From the NCBI GenBank assembly GCA_905479835.1, contig CAJQNZ010000009.1, forward strand, positions 62,001-126,000: a stretch of 64,000 nt of DNA. The letters run 5' to 3'. This document shows positions 9,185 through 19,701 of this stretch, one piece after another; within the stretch, counting starts at the first letter, position 1, and every line of letters begins with the position of its first letter. The notes beneath the pieces were generated by a model. It worked only from the letters and a program-made list of their open reading frames with translations, ran no database searches and was not told where the DNA came from. The position numbers and the translations under genes were made by a program. The stretch comes from an uncultured Flavobacteriaceae bacterium. GTDB lineage: Bacteria > Bacteroidota > Bacteroidia > Flavobacteriales > Flavobacteriaceae.

Positions 9185-11563
9185 ATGTTTGTAGTAAAAA
9201 GAGACGGCAGAAAAGAACCAGTGATGTTCGATAAAATCACGGCAAGAATTCGTAAAATGTGTTATGGATTAAATAAAATAGTAGAACCTACTAAAGTCGC
9301 CATGAGAGTAATTGAAGGTTTATATGATGGAGTTACAACGTCAGAATTGGACAACCTTGCTGCTGAAACTGCTGCAACAATGACTGTTCAACATCCTGAT
9401 TATGCAAAACTTGCTGCAAGAGTTGCTGTTTCTAATTTACATAAGAATACCAAAAAAACATTTTCAGAGGTTGTCACGGATTTGTATGAATATGTAAATC
9501 CAAGAACTGAAAAAAAAGCACCATTAATTGCAGATGATACTTACAAAGTAATTATGGACAATGCTGCTAAGTTGGATTCTACAATTATTTATAATCGTGA
9601 TTTTAATTACGATTATTTTGGTTTTAAAACATTAGAGCGTTCTTATTTATTAAAATTAAATGGAGAAATTGCAGAGCGTCCACAACATATGTTGATGCGT
9701 GTTGCTGTAGGTATTCATGGGAATGATCTTGATGAGGCGATTGCAACATATGAGTTGATGAGTAAAAAATTCTTTACACATGCTACACCTACATTATTTA
9801 ATGCTGGAACACCTAAACCTCAAATGTCTTCTTGTTTTTTACTTCAAATGCAAGACGATAGTATTGACGGAATTTATGACACTTTAAAACAAACGGCTAA
9901 AATTTCACAATCTGCTGGTGGAATAGGATTGTCTATTCATAATGTACGAGCAACAGGATCTTATATAAGAGGGACTAATGGTACTTCTAACGGTATTGTA
10001 CCAATGTTGAAAGTATATAATGATACTGCAAGATATGTAGATCAAGGAGGAGGAAAGCGTAAAGGATCATTTGCCATGTATATTGAACCATGGCATGCAG
10101 ATGTATTTGAATTTTTAGATTTAAGAAAAAATACAGGAAAAGAAGAAATGAGAGCGCGTGATTTATTTTATGCAATGTGGATTCCTGATTTATTCATGAA
10201 ACGTGTACAAGAAGATGGTGAATGGACATTGATGTGTCCAAACGAATGCCCTCATTTATTTGACACCTACGGAGACGAGTTTGAAAAATTGTATGAAGGC
10301 TATGAGCAAGTAGGCAAAGGGCGTAAAAAGATAAAGGCACGTGAATTGTGGGAAAAAATCTTAGAAGCGCAGATTGAGACAGGAAATCCTTATATGTTGT
10401 ATAAAGATGCGGCAAATCGTAAGTCCAACCAGAAAAATCTTGGAACAATTCGTTCTTCCAATCTTTGTACAGAGATTATGGAATACACTGCCAAAGACGA
10501 AGTTGCAGTATGTAACTTAGCATCTATTGCAGTATCAATGTTTGTAAGTGAAGATAAAGAAGGAAAGAAATATTTCAATCACAAAAAACTATTTGATGTA
10601 ACCAAAAAAGTTACACGTAATCTAGATACAGTTATCGATAGAAATTATTATCCAGTAATTGAAGCTCAAAACTCTAATTTCCGTCACAGACCAGTAGGAC
10701 TTGGGATTCAAGGATTGGCAGATGCATTTATTCAATTGCGATTACCATTTACTTCTGATGAAGCGAAGCAATTGAATCAAGAGATATTCGAAACATTGTA
10801 TTTTGCCGCTGTTACTTCTTCAATGGAAATCGCAAAAGCAAAAGAGCCATATTCAACATTTAAAGGTTCACCAATGAGTGAAGGAGAATTCCAATTTAAT
10901 ATGTGGAATGTCTCAGAAGATGATTTAAGCGGACGATGGGATTGGAAGAAACTACGTAAGCAAGTAATGAAACACGGTGTAAGAAATTCATTATTGGTTG
11001 CACCAATGCCAACGGCTTCTACCTCACAGATTCTTGGAAACAACGAAGCGTTTGAACCATATACATCTAACATTTATACGCGTAGAGTATTATCAGGAGA
11101 ATTTATTGTTGTAAACAAGCATCTATTAGAAGATTTAGTAGAATTGAATCTATGGGATAATGACATGAAAGAAAGTATCATGCGCGCTAATGGTTCTATC
11201 CAACATATCGAAGAAATCCCTCAAGACCTGAAAGAACTGTATAAGACAGTTTGGGAATTGAGTATGAAAGACATTATTGATATGGCACGTCAGAGAGGAT
11301 ATTTTATTGATCAATCTCAATCGATGAACTTGTTTATGCAAGATCCAGATTACGCGAAATTAACTTCAATGCATTTCTACGCATGGAAAAGTGGTTTAAA
11401 AACAGGAATGTATTATCTAAGAACAAAAGCGGCAGTAAATGCAACACAGTTTACACTTTCTAAAAAGAAAGATGAAGAAAAACCATTGACTCCAGAAGAA
11501 TTAAAAGAAATGTTGATCGCATCACAGAACAATCCAGACGATTGTGAAATGTGTGGGTCTTAG
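9185..11563 (+). CDS. nrdA: Ribonucleoside-diphosphate reductase class Ia large subunit
   Basis: N-terminal ATP-cone ([20 protein letters not shown]), [29 protein letters not shown] catalytic loop, C-terminal CEMCGS. Confidence 0.97.
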   Translation: MFVVKRDGRKEPVMFDKITARIRKMCYGLNKIVEPTKVAMRVIEGLYDGVTTSELDNLAAETAATMTVQHPDYAKLAARVAVSNLHKNTKKTFSEVVTDLYEYVNPRTEKKAPLIADDTYKVIMDNAAKLDSTIIYNRDFNYDYFGFKTLERSYLLKLNGEIAERPQHMLMRVAVGIHGNDLDEAIATYELMSKKFFTHATPTLFNAGTPKPQMSSCFLLQMQDDSIDGIYDTLKQTAKISQSAGGIGLSIHNVRATGSYIRGTNGTSNGIVPMLKVYNDTARYVDQGGGKRKGSFAMYIEPWHADVFEFLDLRKNTGKEEMRARDLFYAMWIPDLFMKRVQEDGEWTLMCPNECPHLFDTYGDEFEKLYEGYEQVGKGRKKIKARELWEKILEAQIETGNPYMLYKDAANRKSNQKNLGTIRSSNLCTEIMEYTAKDEVAVCNLASIAVSMFVSEDKEGKKYFNHKKLFDVTKKVTRNLDTVIDRNYYPVIEAQNSNFRHRPVGLGIQGLADAFIQLRLPFTSDEAKQLNQEIFETLYFAAVTSSMEIAKAKEPYSTFKGSPMSEGEFQFNMWNVSEDDLSGRWDWKKLRKQVMKHGVRNSLLVAPMPTASTSQILGNNEAFEPYTSNIYTRRVLSGEFIVVNKHLLEDLVELNLWDNDMKESIMRANGSIQHIEEIPQDLKELYKTVWELSMKDIIDMARQRGYFIDQSQSMNLFMQDPDYAKLTSMHFYAWKSGLKTGMYYLRTKAAVNATQFTLSKKKDEEKPLTPEELKEMLIASQNNPDDCEMCGS

Positions 11564-11586
11564 ATTTATTTAATCCCAAAGTTTTT

Positions 11587-11620
11587 AAAACCTCAGCAAA
11601 TTAAAATTTGTTGAGGTTTT
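11587..11620 (+). terminator. Intrinsic terminator after nrdA
   Basis: AAAACCTCAGCAAATT...AATTTGTTGAGGTTTT hairpin followed by T-rich tract. Confidence 0.85.
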
Positions 11621-11666
11621 TTATTTATCAGGAACTATTATATTTGACTATTAAAATTTAAGAATC

Positions 11667-12191
11667 ATGAAAATACTAGGAATAGGATCAAGAATAAAAC
11701 ATGCAGAATATGGATTAGGAGTTGTGACCAATGTCACTGCCATACATTATTGGGTAACTTTTATAGAAGCAGGACTAGAAACCATCGATATTGACAGTGA
11801 TATAGAAGTAATTGACGCAGTAGAAGATGAAGTAGATACAGTGAGTTTTTATGAAGTGGAAAGTACATTAAGAAGTATCTTAAAAAAATGGAGCGACGCT
11901 TCAGAAATTGTTCCTATCGCTGATAAATGGAAAGGAGGCAACCTTATTCTAGAGCCCAAAGACACCAATCTTCAAAGTAAAGAAATTCCAATTGGCACTT
12001 TCTTTCATAAGATCGTAATGGTAAGAGATCGAATAAGAGTGATGGAGCAGAAAATAAACTCAAGTAATCTAGACGATCAGGATAAAGTGGATTTACAACA
12101 ATATATTACGCGTATATACGGAAGTTTTACAACTTTCAATGTACTGTTTAAGAATAAGTCTCAACAATTCTCGGGAAGTAAAAAGAACTAG
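11667..12191 (+). CDS. Conserved hypothetical protein with SH3-like N-terminus (IGSRIKHAEYGLGVVTNV)
   Basis: 174 aa ORF with its own upstream gap and a downstream terminator; N-terminus resembles CarD/TRCF-type 'G..V.H..fG.G.V' folds. Confidence 0.7.
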   Translation: MKILGIGSRIKHAEYGLGVVTNVTAIHYWVTFIEAGLETIDIDSDIEVIDAVEDEVDTVSFYEVESTLRSILKKWSDASEIVPIADKWKGGNLILEPKDTNLQSKEIPIGTFFHKIVMVRDRIRVMEQKINSSNLDDQDKVDLQQYITRIYGSFTTFNVLFKNKSQQFSGSKKN

Positions 12192-12204
12192 AGTATTAAA
12201 GCAT

Positions 12205-12234
12205 AAAAAAAGGCGCTAATTAGCGCCTTTTTTT
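12205..12234. terminator. Bidirectional intrinsic terminator
   Basis: AAAAAAAGGCGCTA-AT-TAGCGCCTTTTTTT. Confidence 0.92.
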
Positions 12235-12248
12235 ATAATAAAGAATTA

Positions 12249-14507
12249 CTATTCTCTTGAAGCATGTGCTTCCAATAAATTCATAGTTGCTTTTATTAAA
12301 TCTTCTGTTTCTAATAATATACTAAAGTATAATGTAGTGTTTTTAGGACTTGATTCTGTAGTTCTAGTTCGCTCAACTTGGATTTGTGCATATTTAGAAA
12401 CATCTTTAAGCAGTGCTTGTTTTTCTTCTAATAAAGATGAAATCTGATTAAAAGCTTGTAGGTCAAACACAGCACTTGTTTTAGTAAGCACCTCATTTAA
12501 TTTTACACTAATTTCTTTTAACTCTTTAGCTTGATTTTTATTTAATGCTTTATGATTATTATTAATATGTTTATGACTCACCTTAGAAATAAATCCAACT
12601 GACTGAGCAATATCTTGAATATCACCGATTACATCAATATAAAAAGTACTTGCCCTTACAGATGTCTCATCTAGATTTTTAATGAAGTAGAAAATATTAT
12701 TTTGTAAATCTTCAATTTCATCTTCTAATTTTACAACTGTTTTTCTAGTTTTCTTTAAGGTAGGTAAATCTTGGTTTATTAAACCATTTATAGCACTTTC
12801 ATTTATTTTACTAACTCTTTTTAACGCTTTAGAAATATTAGATGCACTTTCCTTAATCACACCTTGGACTGATTTACTCTCAGTTCTATATAAAGTATCT
12901 TCTGCTTTTGTTTCTTTTGATGATTTAACATGCTTTATTGAATTTCTAACCAATAATAACACGGCTAAAAACAACAATACAGCAATCATAGAAGCACCTC
13001 CTAAATGAATTAGATAAGCAGCAACTCCTGCAGCAATAAATGCCGTAATGGCTGTTCCAAACCATCCGCCAATGACATTTAATACTCCAGCAACTCGATA
13101 TACTGCACTCTCACTTCCCCATGCTCTATCAGCAAGCGATGTACCCATAGCAACCATAAATGTTACATATGTTGTAGATAATGGTAATTTATATGAAGTA
13201 GCAATAGAAATTAAAATTCCAGCAACCATTAAGTTTACAGCTGCACGAACCATATCAAATGCTGGTAATTCATGAGTTTTACCTTGCGCTAGTTCAATTA
13301 TAGGTTTTTCAAACTGTTCCTCAATTTTATTTTTTGCTGAAGACGGCAATACATAAGAAATATATTTAGAGAGTAACATTGCACCTCTTACCAATCCTCT
13401 AGACAAGAAATTTGGTTGGAAACGTTCTTGAGTTTCACCTTGACTTGATAAATCTAAAGATGTTTTTAAAACACCTCGAGATTTACTAGAAAACCATAAT
13501 GTCAATACCATGATCATTCCTGCAATAAATAATAACAGGGTTGGCGTTGGTACTTTTTTACCTAAAACATCCATTGCAAATTCCGTTGCTGGAATTCCAC
13601 TTCCGACCCAAGCCTCATATGATTGCCAAGCAGCGATAGGAACTCCAATAAAGTTTACCAAATCATTTCCTGCAAATGCCAATGCCAATGCAAATGTTCC
13701 TACAATAATTATAAGTTTGTAAATATTAATTTTGAAGAAATTAATAAATACATAGGACAATACTGACCATATCACAAAACTCACTGCAACAATAGAAAAC
13801 ACATTATCTTCAAGGAAATCTTTAATAGTGGCTCCTCCTATAAAATCAAAACTTTGTTTTGCAATATCTGCACCTTTAATTCCCTTCATTAATATGAAGT
13901 ATACCATTGATGTTAATGCAACACCACCAAACAATGCTCCAACCCATTTTGCTTTCTTTTCAAAATTAAAAGATAATAACAAACGAGAAATATATTGAAC
14001 AAAAGCACCGACTGAAAATGCAACTACTACAGAAAGTAATATTCCAAAAATAATTTGTGTTGCTTTAGCTGTATTAATATAATTAGTTACTTCAGAAAAA
14101 CTCCCACCATCAGCACCAATTTTAATCAATGCAACAGCAACAGCAGCACCCAATAATTCAAATACAATAGAAACTGTAGTTGAAGTAGGCATACCAAGCG
14201 TATTGAAAAAATCCAATAAAAGAATGTCGGTAATCATAACCGCCATAAAGATGATCATGATATCACTAAACATAAACATGCCAGGATTAAAAATACCCTT
14301 CCTTGCTACTTCCATCATTCCGCTAGAAAAAATAGCTCCACAAGCAATACCAATACTTGCTACAATCATTATGGTTCTGAAAGAAATTGCTTTAGAACCT
14401 ACAGCAGAATTTAAAAAGTTTACTGCATCATTACTGACACCTACCACTAAATCAGCAATAGCAAGTATCGCAAGAGCGACAATCATTAATAAGTAAATAT
14501 TATCCAT
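12249..14507 (-). CDS. PiT-family inorganic phosphate transporter with C-terminal PhoU/DUF47-like helical domain
   Basis: DLVVGVSNDAVNFLNSAVGSKA and GNDLVNFIGVPIAAW PiT signatures; C-terminal about 200 aa helical. Confidence 0.9.
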   Translation of the reverse strand: MDNIYLLMIVALAILAIADLVVGVSNDAVNFLNSAVGSKAISFRTIMIVASIGIACGAIFSSGMMEVARKGIFNPGMFMFSDIMIIFMAVMITDILLLDFFNTLGMPTSTTVSIVFELLGAAVAVALIKIGADGGSFSEVTNYINTAKATQIIFGILLSVVVAFSVGAFVQYISRLLLSFNFEKKAKWVGALFGGVALTSMVYFILMKGIKGADIAKQSFDFIGGATIKDFLEDNVFSIVAVSFVIWSVLSYVFINFFKINIYKLIIIVGTFALALAFAGNDLVNFIGVPIAAWQSYEAWVGSGIPATEFAMDVLGKKVPTPTLLLFIAGMIMVLTLWFSSKSRGVLKTSLDLSSQGETQERFQPNFLSRGLVRGAMLLSKYISYVLPSSAKNKIEEQFEKPIIELAQGKTHELPAFDMVRAAVNLMVAGILISIATSYKLPLSTTYVTFMVAMGTSLADRAWGSESAVYRVAGVLNVIGGWFGTAITAFIAAGVAAYLIHLGGASMIAVLLFLAVLLLVRNSIKHVKSSKETKAEDTLYRTESKSVQGVIKESASNISKALKRVSKINESAINGLINQDLPTLKKTRKTVVKLEDEIEDLQNNIFYFIKNLDETSVRASTFYIDVIGDIQDIAQSVGFISKVSHKHINNNHKALNKNQAKELKEISVKLNEVLTKTSAVFDLQAFNQISSLLEEKQALLKDVSKYAQIQVERTRTTESSPKNTTLYFSILLETEDLIKATMNLLEAHASRE

Positions 14508-14580
14508 TTTTTATTGTTTTAATGTGTTGTAAAAATAATTTGTAATTATTAGTTAAATGTTACCTGAATGTTATGATTTC

Positions 14581-15783
14581 TTAAAAGTGTATGTCAAACT
14601 GTAGTCTATACATTAAACCATTATTACTTTCGTCCTTAGACATATAACTAATATCAGATTGAATCTTTAATTTATGACCAGCAATATATTTAGAAACACC
14701 CAACGTATACTGATCCTCAGGATTTTTACCTGTAACACTTTTATTCAATTCAATGTTGGTATATCTTCCTGAAATTTCCCAGTCCTTTGCAAGTAAATAT
14801 CCAGCTTGTAAATTTAATCCATTTCCTACTTGAACTTCGTCACCAGTTAAAGTTCCATCTGAGTTTTTAGCAAAAGGATCTTTAGCATCTCTATCAGCAT
14901 ATTCCGCCATTAAAGAAAATCCTTGATATTTAAACATTGCATCAATAAAAACAGTATTGATATTTGTTTCATAGAAACCGTCATCCGTTACCATGTAAGA
15001 CCCTTGATTACTTCTATTTTTTACAGCATTATTGTTATGATCATAAGTAACTCCAATGGCCAGTTTCGCATTTTTTTCACGATTTAAATCACTTCCAGAA
15101 TAATCTCCTTTACTCGCAAAGTTTCCAAAAGGAAGAAATTCTAATCTTCCCGTATATTGATGTCCACCGATATTTCCTGTAGTAATATTTCTACCTTCAC
15201 CTTGAGCAATAGAGAAAATTTCTTTTACGATAAATTTTTCTGACAAATTAAAATGATGTCTTAATTGAATGCCTACATCTCTATCAATATTGAAACGACT
15301 ATTTAAAAGAGAACGATCAACTTGTTGTAAGTTTCCTGAAGATACTACACGTTCTCTGTTTCCAGGTAATTTAGTCTGACCAAACCACAATTCAAAATTT
15401 TCATGAAAATTCCATTTTACAACAGCATCAAGAATATATCTAGGAGCATTACTTGTAAATTCAGAAGCTCCAGAAATATCTCTATTCGACAATCCTAGTT
15501 CGATTTTGTATTTTAACTTAGGTGAAAAAGCAAATCCGTCAAACTTTAAACGAGCACGACGTACAAGGAAATTTGATTCTGGATTGGTTAAATCGCCTTC
15601 TTCAATATCCCATGAATTGACACTTAGAAATTGCATTCTAGCCCCTATTTTCATAGTAAAAGTACTATCTTTTCCTACTAGATTAAATAATCCTTTTCCA
15701 AATTTAGGTGCGTTTGTTTCTTGCGCGTTTACAATGATAAATGTAAATATAAAGCATACAAGAAGTATGTTTTTTAGTTTCAT
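14581..15783 (-). CDS. Phosphate-selective porin O/P family outer-membrane protein
   Basis: Signal peptide; GARMQFLSVNSWD..NFLVRRARLKFDGFAFSPKLKYKIELGLS porin motif; C-term beta strand ending in F. Confidence 0.85.
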   Translation of the reverse strand: MKLKNILLVCFIFTFIIVNAQETNAPKFGKGLFNLVGKDSTFTMKIGARMQFLSVNSWDIEEGDLTNPESNFLVRRARLKFDGFAFSPKLKYKIELGLSNRDISGASEFTSNAPRYILDAVVKWNFHENFELWFGQTKLPGNRERVVSSGNLQQVDRSLLNSRFNIDRDVGIQLRHHFNLSEKFIVKEIFSIAQGEGRNITTGNIGGHQYTGRLEFLPFGNFASKGDYSGSDLNREKNAKLAIGVTYDHNNNAVKNRSNQGSYMVTDDGFYETNINTVFIDAMFKYQGFSLMAEYADRDAKDPFAKNSDGTLTGDEVQVGNGLNLQAGYLLAKDWEISGRYTNIELNKSVTGKNPEDQYTLGVSKYIAGHKLKIQSDISYMSKDESNNGLMYRLQFDIHF

Positions 15784-15949
15784 AAAAGTATTAGTTTTTG
15801 TCTTTGCAAATAACTGATACTAATGTAAATTTAACGTTAACAGACTATTACTATAATAATAATTTTACACTTTAAAAATAGTAGTTAAAAAAGTTGTTAT
15901 AATAAAATATAGCAGTATAATTTGATCTTTTAAAAAATTATTAAAAATC

Positions 15950-16288
15950 ATGGATATATTATATATTTGTAAAAAAAAGAAATTGTTAAAAAAATCTATT
16001 TCTACACTACTATTGTTTTTATTTTTGGGAATAGTCATTTCACCAACAGCAATTATTGTGATTGATAGCAGTATAGATATTTCTTTTTTTAATGAGTTTA
16101 CAGAAGAAAGTGAGGAAAAAGGAAATAAAAAGAATAGTGAGATAGAATCATTTTTTTTTGAAAGCGCTTTAAAAGTTCAGACACTTATTTTAATTCAAAA
16201 AAAAAAGAGAGCCTTCTATGTATTTAAAAAATATGTAAAGCCTCATTTAAACTTAGTTTTTCCACCTCCTGATTATTTATTCTTTTAA
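15950..16288 (+). CDS. Small hypothetical membrane-associated protein
   Basis: 112 aa, single hydrophobic segment, C-term FPPPDYLFF; placed directly before sulP; start uncertain. Confidence 0.5.
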   Translation: MDILYICKKKKLLKKSISTLLLFLFLGIVISPTAIIVIDSSIDISFFNEFTEESEEKGNKKNSEIESFFFESALKVQTLILIQKKKRAFYVFKKYVKPHLNLVFPPPDYLFF

Positions 16289-16375
16289 AATCAGTCTTTT
16301 ACTTTTTTAATTCATTTCAATTTTTTATAGTCTCATATTAATTAAAGCTATAAAATTCACAACAAATTTAAAATT

Positions 16376-18238
16376 ATGAAGAATTTTTTTTCAAATATAA
16401 AAGGAGATGCATTTGGTGGTATTACCGCTGGAATTGTTGCATTACCACTAGCGCTTGCATTTGGTGTCTCATCAGGATTAGGTCCTAGCGCAGGCCTTTA
16501 TGGAGCTATTTTTATTAGTTTTTTTGCAGCTCTTTTTGGAGGTACAAGTACACAAATTTCTGGACCTACAGCTCCAATGACAGCTGTAAGTATGGTCGTT
16601 ATTGCCGCTATTATTGTTGCAAATGATGGTAGTGTAGAGAAAGCAATGCCAATTATTTTAACTGTATTCCTACTCGCAGGATTGATGCAAATTGTATTAG
16701 GTTTTCTAGGGATAGGACAATACATTCGATTTATACCATACCCTGTAGTTTCGGGTTTTATGACTGCAATTGGTGTTATAATACTCATTACACAAATACT
16801 ACCCTCTTTAGGCTATTATCCTAAAGAAGATATGAACTTTGTAGAACAATTTAAGCCTCAAGCAGAGGAACTTATTCTTGAAAATATTTTAAAAGAAGAA
16901 GCAGGAGAAGGTATATTGGTTCTTGAAGATTTTAGAGAAACCATTAACAGAGCCGAAAAAATTTCACAAGCAGATATATTAAAAGAATCACAGACATTAG
17001 CCACAAAAGAAGCTTCAGGAGTTTTAGGATCAATAAAAGTAATGCCTAGAGCATTAAAAAATATTAATTGGTTAGAATTGATATTAGCATTTGCAACAAT
17101 TTTTATAATTTATGGATTTAAGCGAATCACTACAGCAATTCCAAGCACTTTAGTTGCTCTAATTGTTGTTTCAGGCATTGCCATTGGATTTGGATTAAAC
17201 TATAGACCAATTGAAGAAATTCCTAGTGGATTACCAGTTCCGAATCTCGAAATTTTTACAGGTTTTAAGTTGAGTAATATTACTCCTTATATTTTTACAG
17301 CATTGACACTAGCATTATTGGGAGCGATTGATTCGCTTTTAACAAGTGTTGTTGCTGATAATATGACTAAAACGAAGCATAAACCAAATAAAGAATTAGT
17401 AGGTCAGGGTATTGGGAATAGTATTGCTGCCGTTTTTGGAGGTATTCCAGGAGCGGGTGCAACAATCCGTACAGTTGTAAATATTAATTCTGGAGGAAAA
17501 ACCAAATTATCAGGGATGATTGCAGGTGTAATGTTATTTATTATTCTACTAGCATTAGCTCCACTCGCTTCAAAAATCCCAGCAGCAGTTTTAGCAGGAA
17601 TTTTAATTACTGTAGGTATAGGTGTAATGGATTATAAAGGTTTAAAGGCAATTCCTAGTTTGCCAAAAGATATAAAGTTGGGGCCATTAAAATTGAGCTC
17701 AGAGGTTATGATTATGCTTGTAGTACTAGTACTATCTTCTTTTTGGAACTTGGTATATGCAGTAGGTATTGGTCTGGTAATAGCTTCTCTTATGTTCATG
17801 AAGAAAATTGGTGATTTAACAGGAGAACGTAGTGATGTCAAATCGTTAAAAAAAGAAGAAGCATGGGCAGACGAAATAGGATTTCCAAAAAACTTTAAAG
17901 AAGAGGTTTTTGTGAAGCATATTAAAGGGCCTTTATTTTTTGGTTCAACAAGTAACTTTCAGCAATTAACATTACAGATTCCAGATTCTGCGCATTTCGT
18001 TATTATGAGATTGGATAGAATGCAGTATATGGATCAGACTGGATTGTATGCGATGGAAGATATGTTACAAGATTTAAAAAGCAAGGATATTGACACTCTA
18101 TTTGTTGGTTTATTAAAACAACCAAGATATATGATGGAACGAATTGATATCATTCCAGATTTTATTGGTGAAGAAAAAATATTTGAAGATTTCGATAGTT
18201 GTATAGACTGGATTAAAGAGAATGTAGAGATTTCATAA
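16376..18238 (+). CDS. SulP family inorganic anion transporter with STAS domain
   Basis: GGITAGIVALPLALAFGVSSGLGPSAGLYGAI; C-terminal STAS (FVIMRLDRMQYMDQTGLYAMEDM). Confidence 0.93.
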   Translation: MKNFFSNIKGDAFGGITAGIVALPLALAFGVSSGLGPSAGLYGAIFISFFAALFGGTSTQISGPTAPMTAVSMVVIAAIIVANDGSVEKAMPIILTVFLLAGLMQIVLGFLGIGQYIRFIPYPVVSGFMTAIGVIILITQILPSLGYYPKEDMNFVEQFKPQAEELILENILKEEAGEGILVLEDFRETINRAEKISQADILKESQTLATKEASGVLGSIKVMPRALKNINWLELILAFATIFIIYGFKRITTAIPSTLVALIVVSGIAIGFGLNYRPIEEIPSGLPVPNLEIFTGFKLSNITPYIFTALTLALLGAIDSLLTSVVADNMTKTKHKPNKELVGQGIGNSIAAVFGGIPGAGATIRTVVNINSGGKTKLSGMIAGVMLFIILLALAPLASKIPAAVLAGILITVGIGVMDYKGLKAIPSLPKDIKLGPLKLSSEVMIMLVVLVLSSFWNLVYAVGIGLVIASLMFMKKIGDLTGERSDVKSLKKEEAWADEIGFPKNFKEEVFVKHIKGPLFFGSTSNFQQLTLQIPDSAHFVIMRLDRMQYMDQTGLYAMEDMLQDLKSKDIDTLFVGLLKQPRYMMERIDIIPDFIGEEKIFEDFDSCIDWIKENVEIS

Positions 18239-18263
18239 ATCACTTTAAAAAGTATGTTTTTAT

Positions 18264-18297
18264 AAAAGGGTTTGTCAATATTGGCAACCCTTTTTTT
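18264..18297 (+). terminator. Probable intrinsic terminator after sulP
   Basis: AAAAGGGTT...AACCCTTTTTTT. Confidence 0.75.
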
Positions 18298-18342
18298 GTC
18301 AAGTTTATTCTTCTATTTTTTTATCAAAAACCACTATATTGC

Positions 18343-19701
18343 ATGAGTAAAATTATAGAAATGAACTGGGAACAACTACTGTCATTAAAAAGAAGTGGAG
18401 ATACATCTTTAAGATTAAGAAAAGATCAAGACGAAACGCGTTTGGGATTTGAAGTAGACTACGATCGAATAATTTTTTCAGATTCTTTCAGAAGTTTACA
18501 AGATAAGACTCAAGTTGTTCCACTTTCTAAAACAGATTTTGTTCATACACGTTTAACACATAGTCTTGAAGTAAGTGTAGTTGCAAGGTCTTTAGGAAGA
18601 ATTGTAGGGAAAAAATTGATAGAAAAATATCCTAATCTCCAAGAAAAAGGATACCAAGCCAATGATTTTGGAGCAATCGTTGCAGCAGCGGCATTGGCAC
18701 ATGATATTGGAAATCCACCTTTTGGACATTCTGGAGAAAAAGCAATTGGAGAATACTTTAAAACAGGAAATGGTCAACAGTTTAAAAATAATCTGACGGA
18801 TAAGCAATGGCAAGACTTGATAGATTTTGAAGGGAATGCGAATGGTTTTAAAATTTTAACTGAAAGTAGAGACGGTGTAAATGGAGGATTGAGATTATCA
18901 TATGCTACTTTGGGAGCATTTATGAAATACCCTAAAGAATCGTTACCAAAAAAACCTACAGATCATATCGTTGATAAAAAATATGGCGTTTTTCAATCTG
19001 AAGTAGAAGCGTTTAAAGATGTTGCTAAAGAATTAGGCTTGGTAAAGTTACGTGAAGACGAGCATATGGCATATAATCGTCATCCACTAGCATATTTGGT
19101 TGAGGCTGCAGATGATATTTGTTATACTATAATAGATTTTGAAGATGGCATAAATCTAGGATTGATAGATGAATCTTTCGCTTTGGAATATTTAATCAAT
19201 TTGGTAAGAGATACTATTAATTCTGAAAAATACCACCAATTAAAAACCAAGAAGGATAGGGTTAGTTATTTAAGAGCCTTGGCAATAGGTAATTTGATCA
19301 ATGAAACAGTAAACGTGTTTTTAGAAAATGAAAATCTCATCTTAAAAGGAGAATACAATCTTTCATTACTAGATAAATGTAAGTACGAAGCACAGATTAA
19401 CGACATCATAAAGATAAGTATAGAAAAAATATATAAAAGCAAAGATGTAATTGAAAAGGAAGTTGCCGGATATAAAATTTTATCTGACCTTTTAGATGTT
19501 TTTATTACTGCAGTTAATAATAGATATGACCATAAAGCAACCAATTATGACAAATTGATTTTTCAACTCCTTCCTGAGAATTTTCAACATACCAAAGAAT
19601 CAATGTATGATAGGATTTTCACAATCTGTAGTTTTATTTCAACAGTTTCAGATAGTTATGCAACATTGTTACATAGAAAAATTAAAGGAGAAGTTTTTTA
19701 A
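18343..19701 (+). CDS. dgt: Deoxyguanosinetriphosphate triphosphohydrolase-like dNTPase
   Basis: HTRLTHSLEVSVVARSLGR and ALAHDIGNPPFGHSGE HD-domain motifs. Confidence 0.93.
   Translation: MSKIIEMNWEQLLSLKRSGDTSLRLRKDQDETRLGFEVDYDRIIFSDSFRSLQDKTQVVPLSKTDFVHTRLTHSLEVSVVARSLGRIVGKKLIEKYPNLQEKGYQANDFGAIVAAAALAHDIGNPPFGHSGEKAIGEYFKTGNGQQFKNNLTDKQWQDLIDFEGNANGFKILTESRDGVNGGLRLSYATLGAFMKYPKESLPKKPTDHIVDKKYGVFQSEVEAFKDVAKELGLVKLREDEHMAYNRHPLAYLVEAADDICYTIIDFEDGINLGLIDESFALEYLINLVRDTINSEKYHQLKTKKDRVSYLRALAIGNLINETVNVFLENENLILKGEYNLSLLDKCKYEAQINDIIKISIEKIYKSKDVIEKEVAGYKILSDLLDVFITAVNNRYDHKATNYDKLIFQLLPENFQHTKESMYDRIFTICSFISTVSDSYATLLHRKIKGEVF

Noticed and set aside
9987-11341. Several antisense ORFs in nrdA (9987-10175, 10194-10448, 10390-10578, 10777-11073, 11150-11341)
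   Set aside because: All lie opposite the conserved RNR large subunit with no independent support.
13048-14496. Plus-strand ORFs opposite the PiT transporter
   Set aside because: Shadow ORFs of repetitive hydrophobic coding sequence; no signals of their own.
16498-16788. Antisense 96-aa ORF in sulP
   Set aside because: Composition is the complement of TM-coding sequence; not credible as a gene.
19682-19701. 20-nt overlap of dgt and dxs as possible frameshift or misassembly
   Set aside because: Convergent tail-to-tail overlaps of this size also occur at 28978-28989 and 24658-24661; both proteins look full length.
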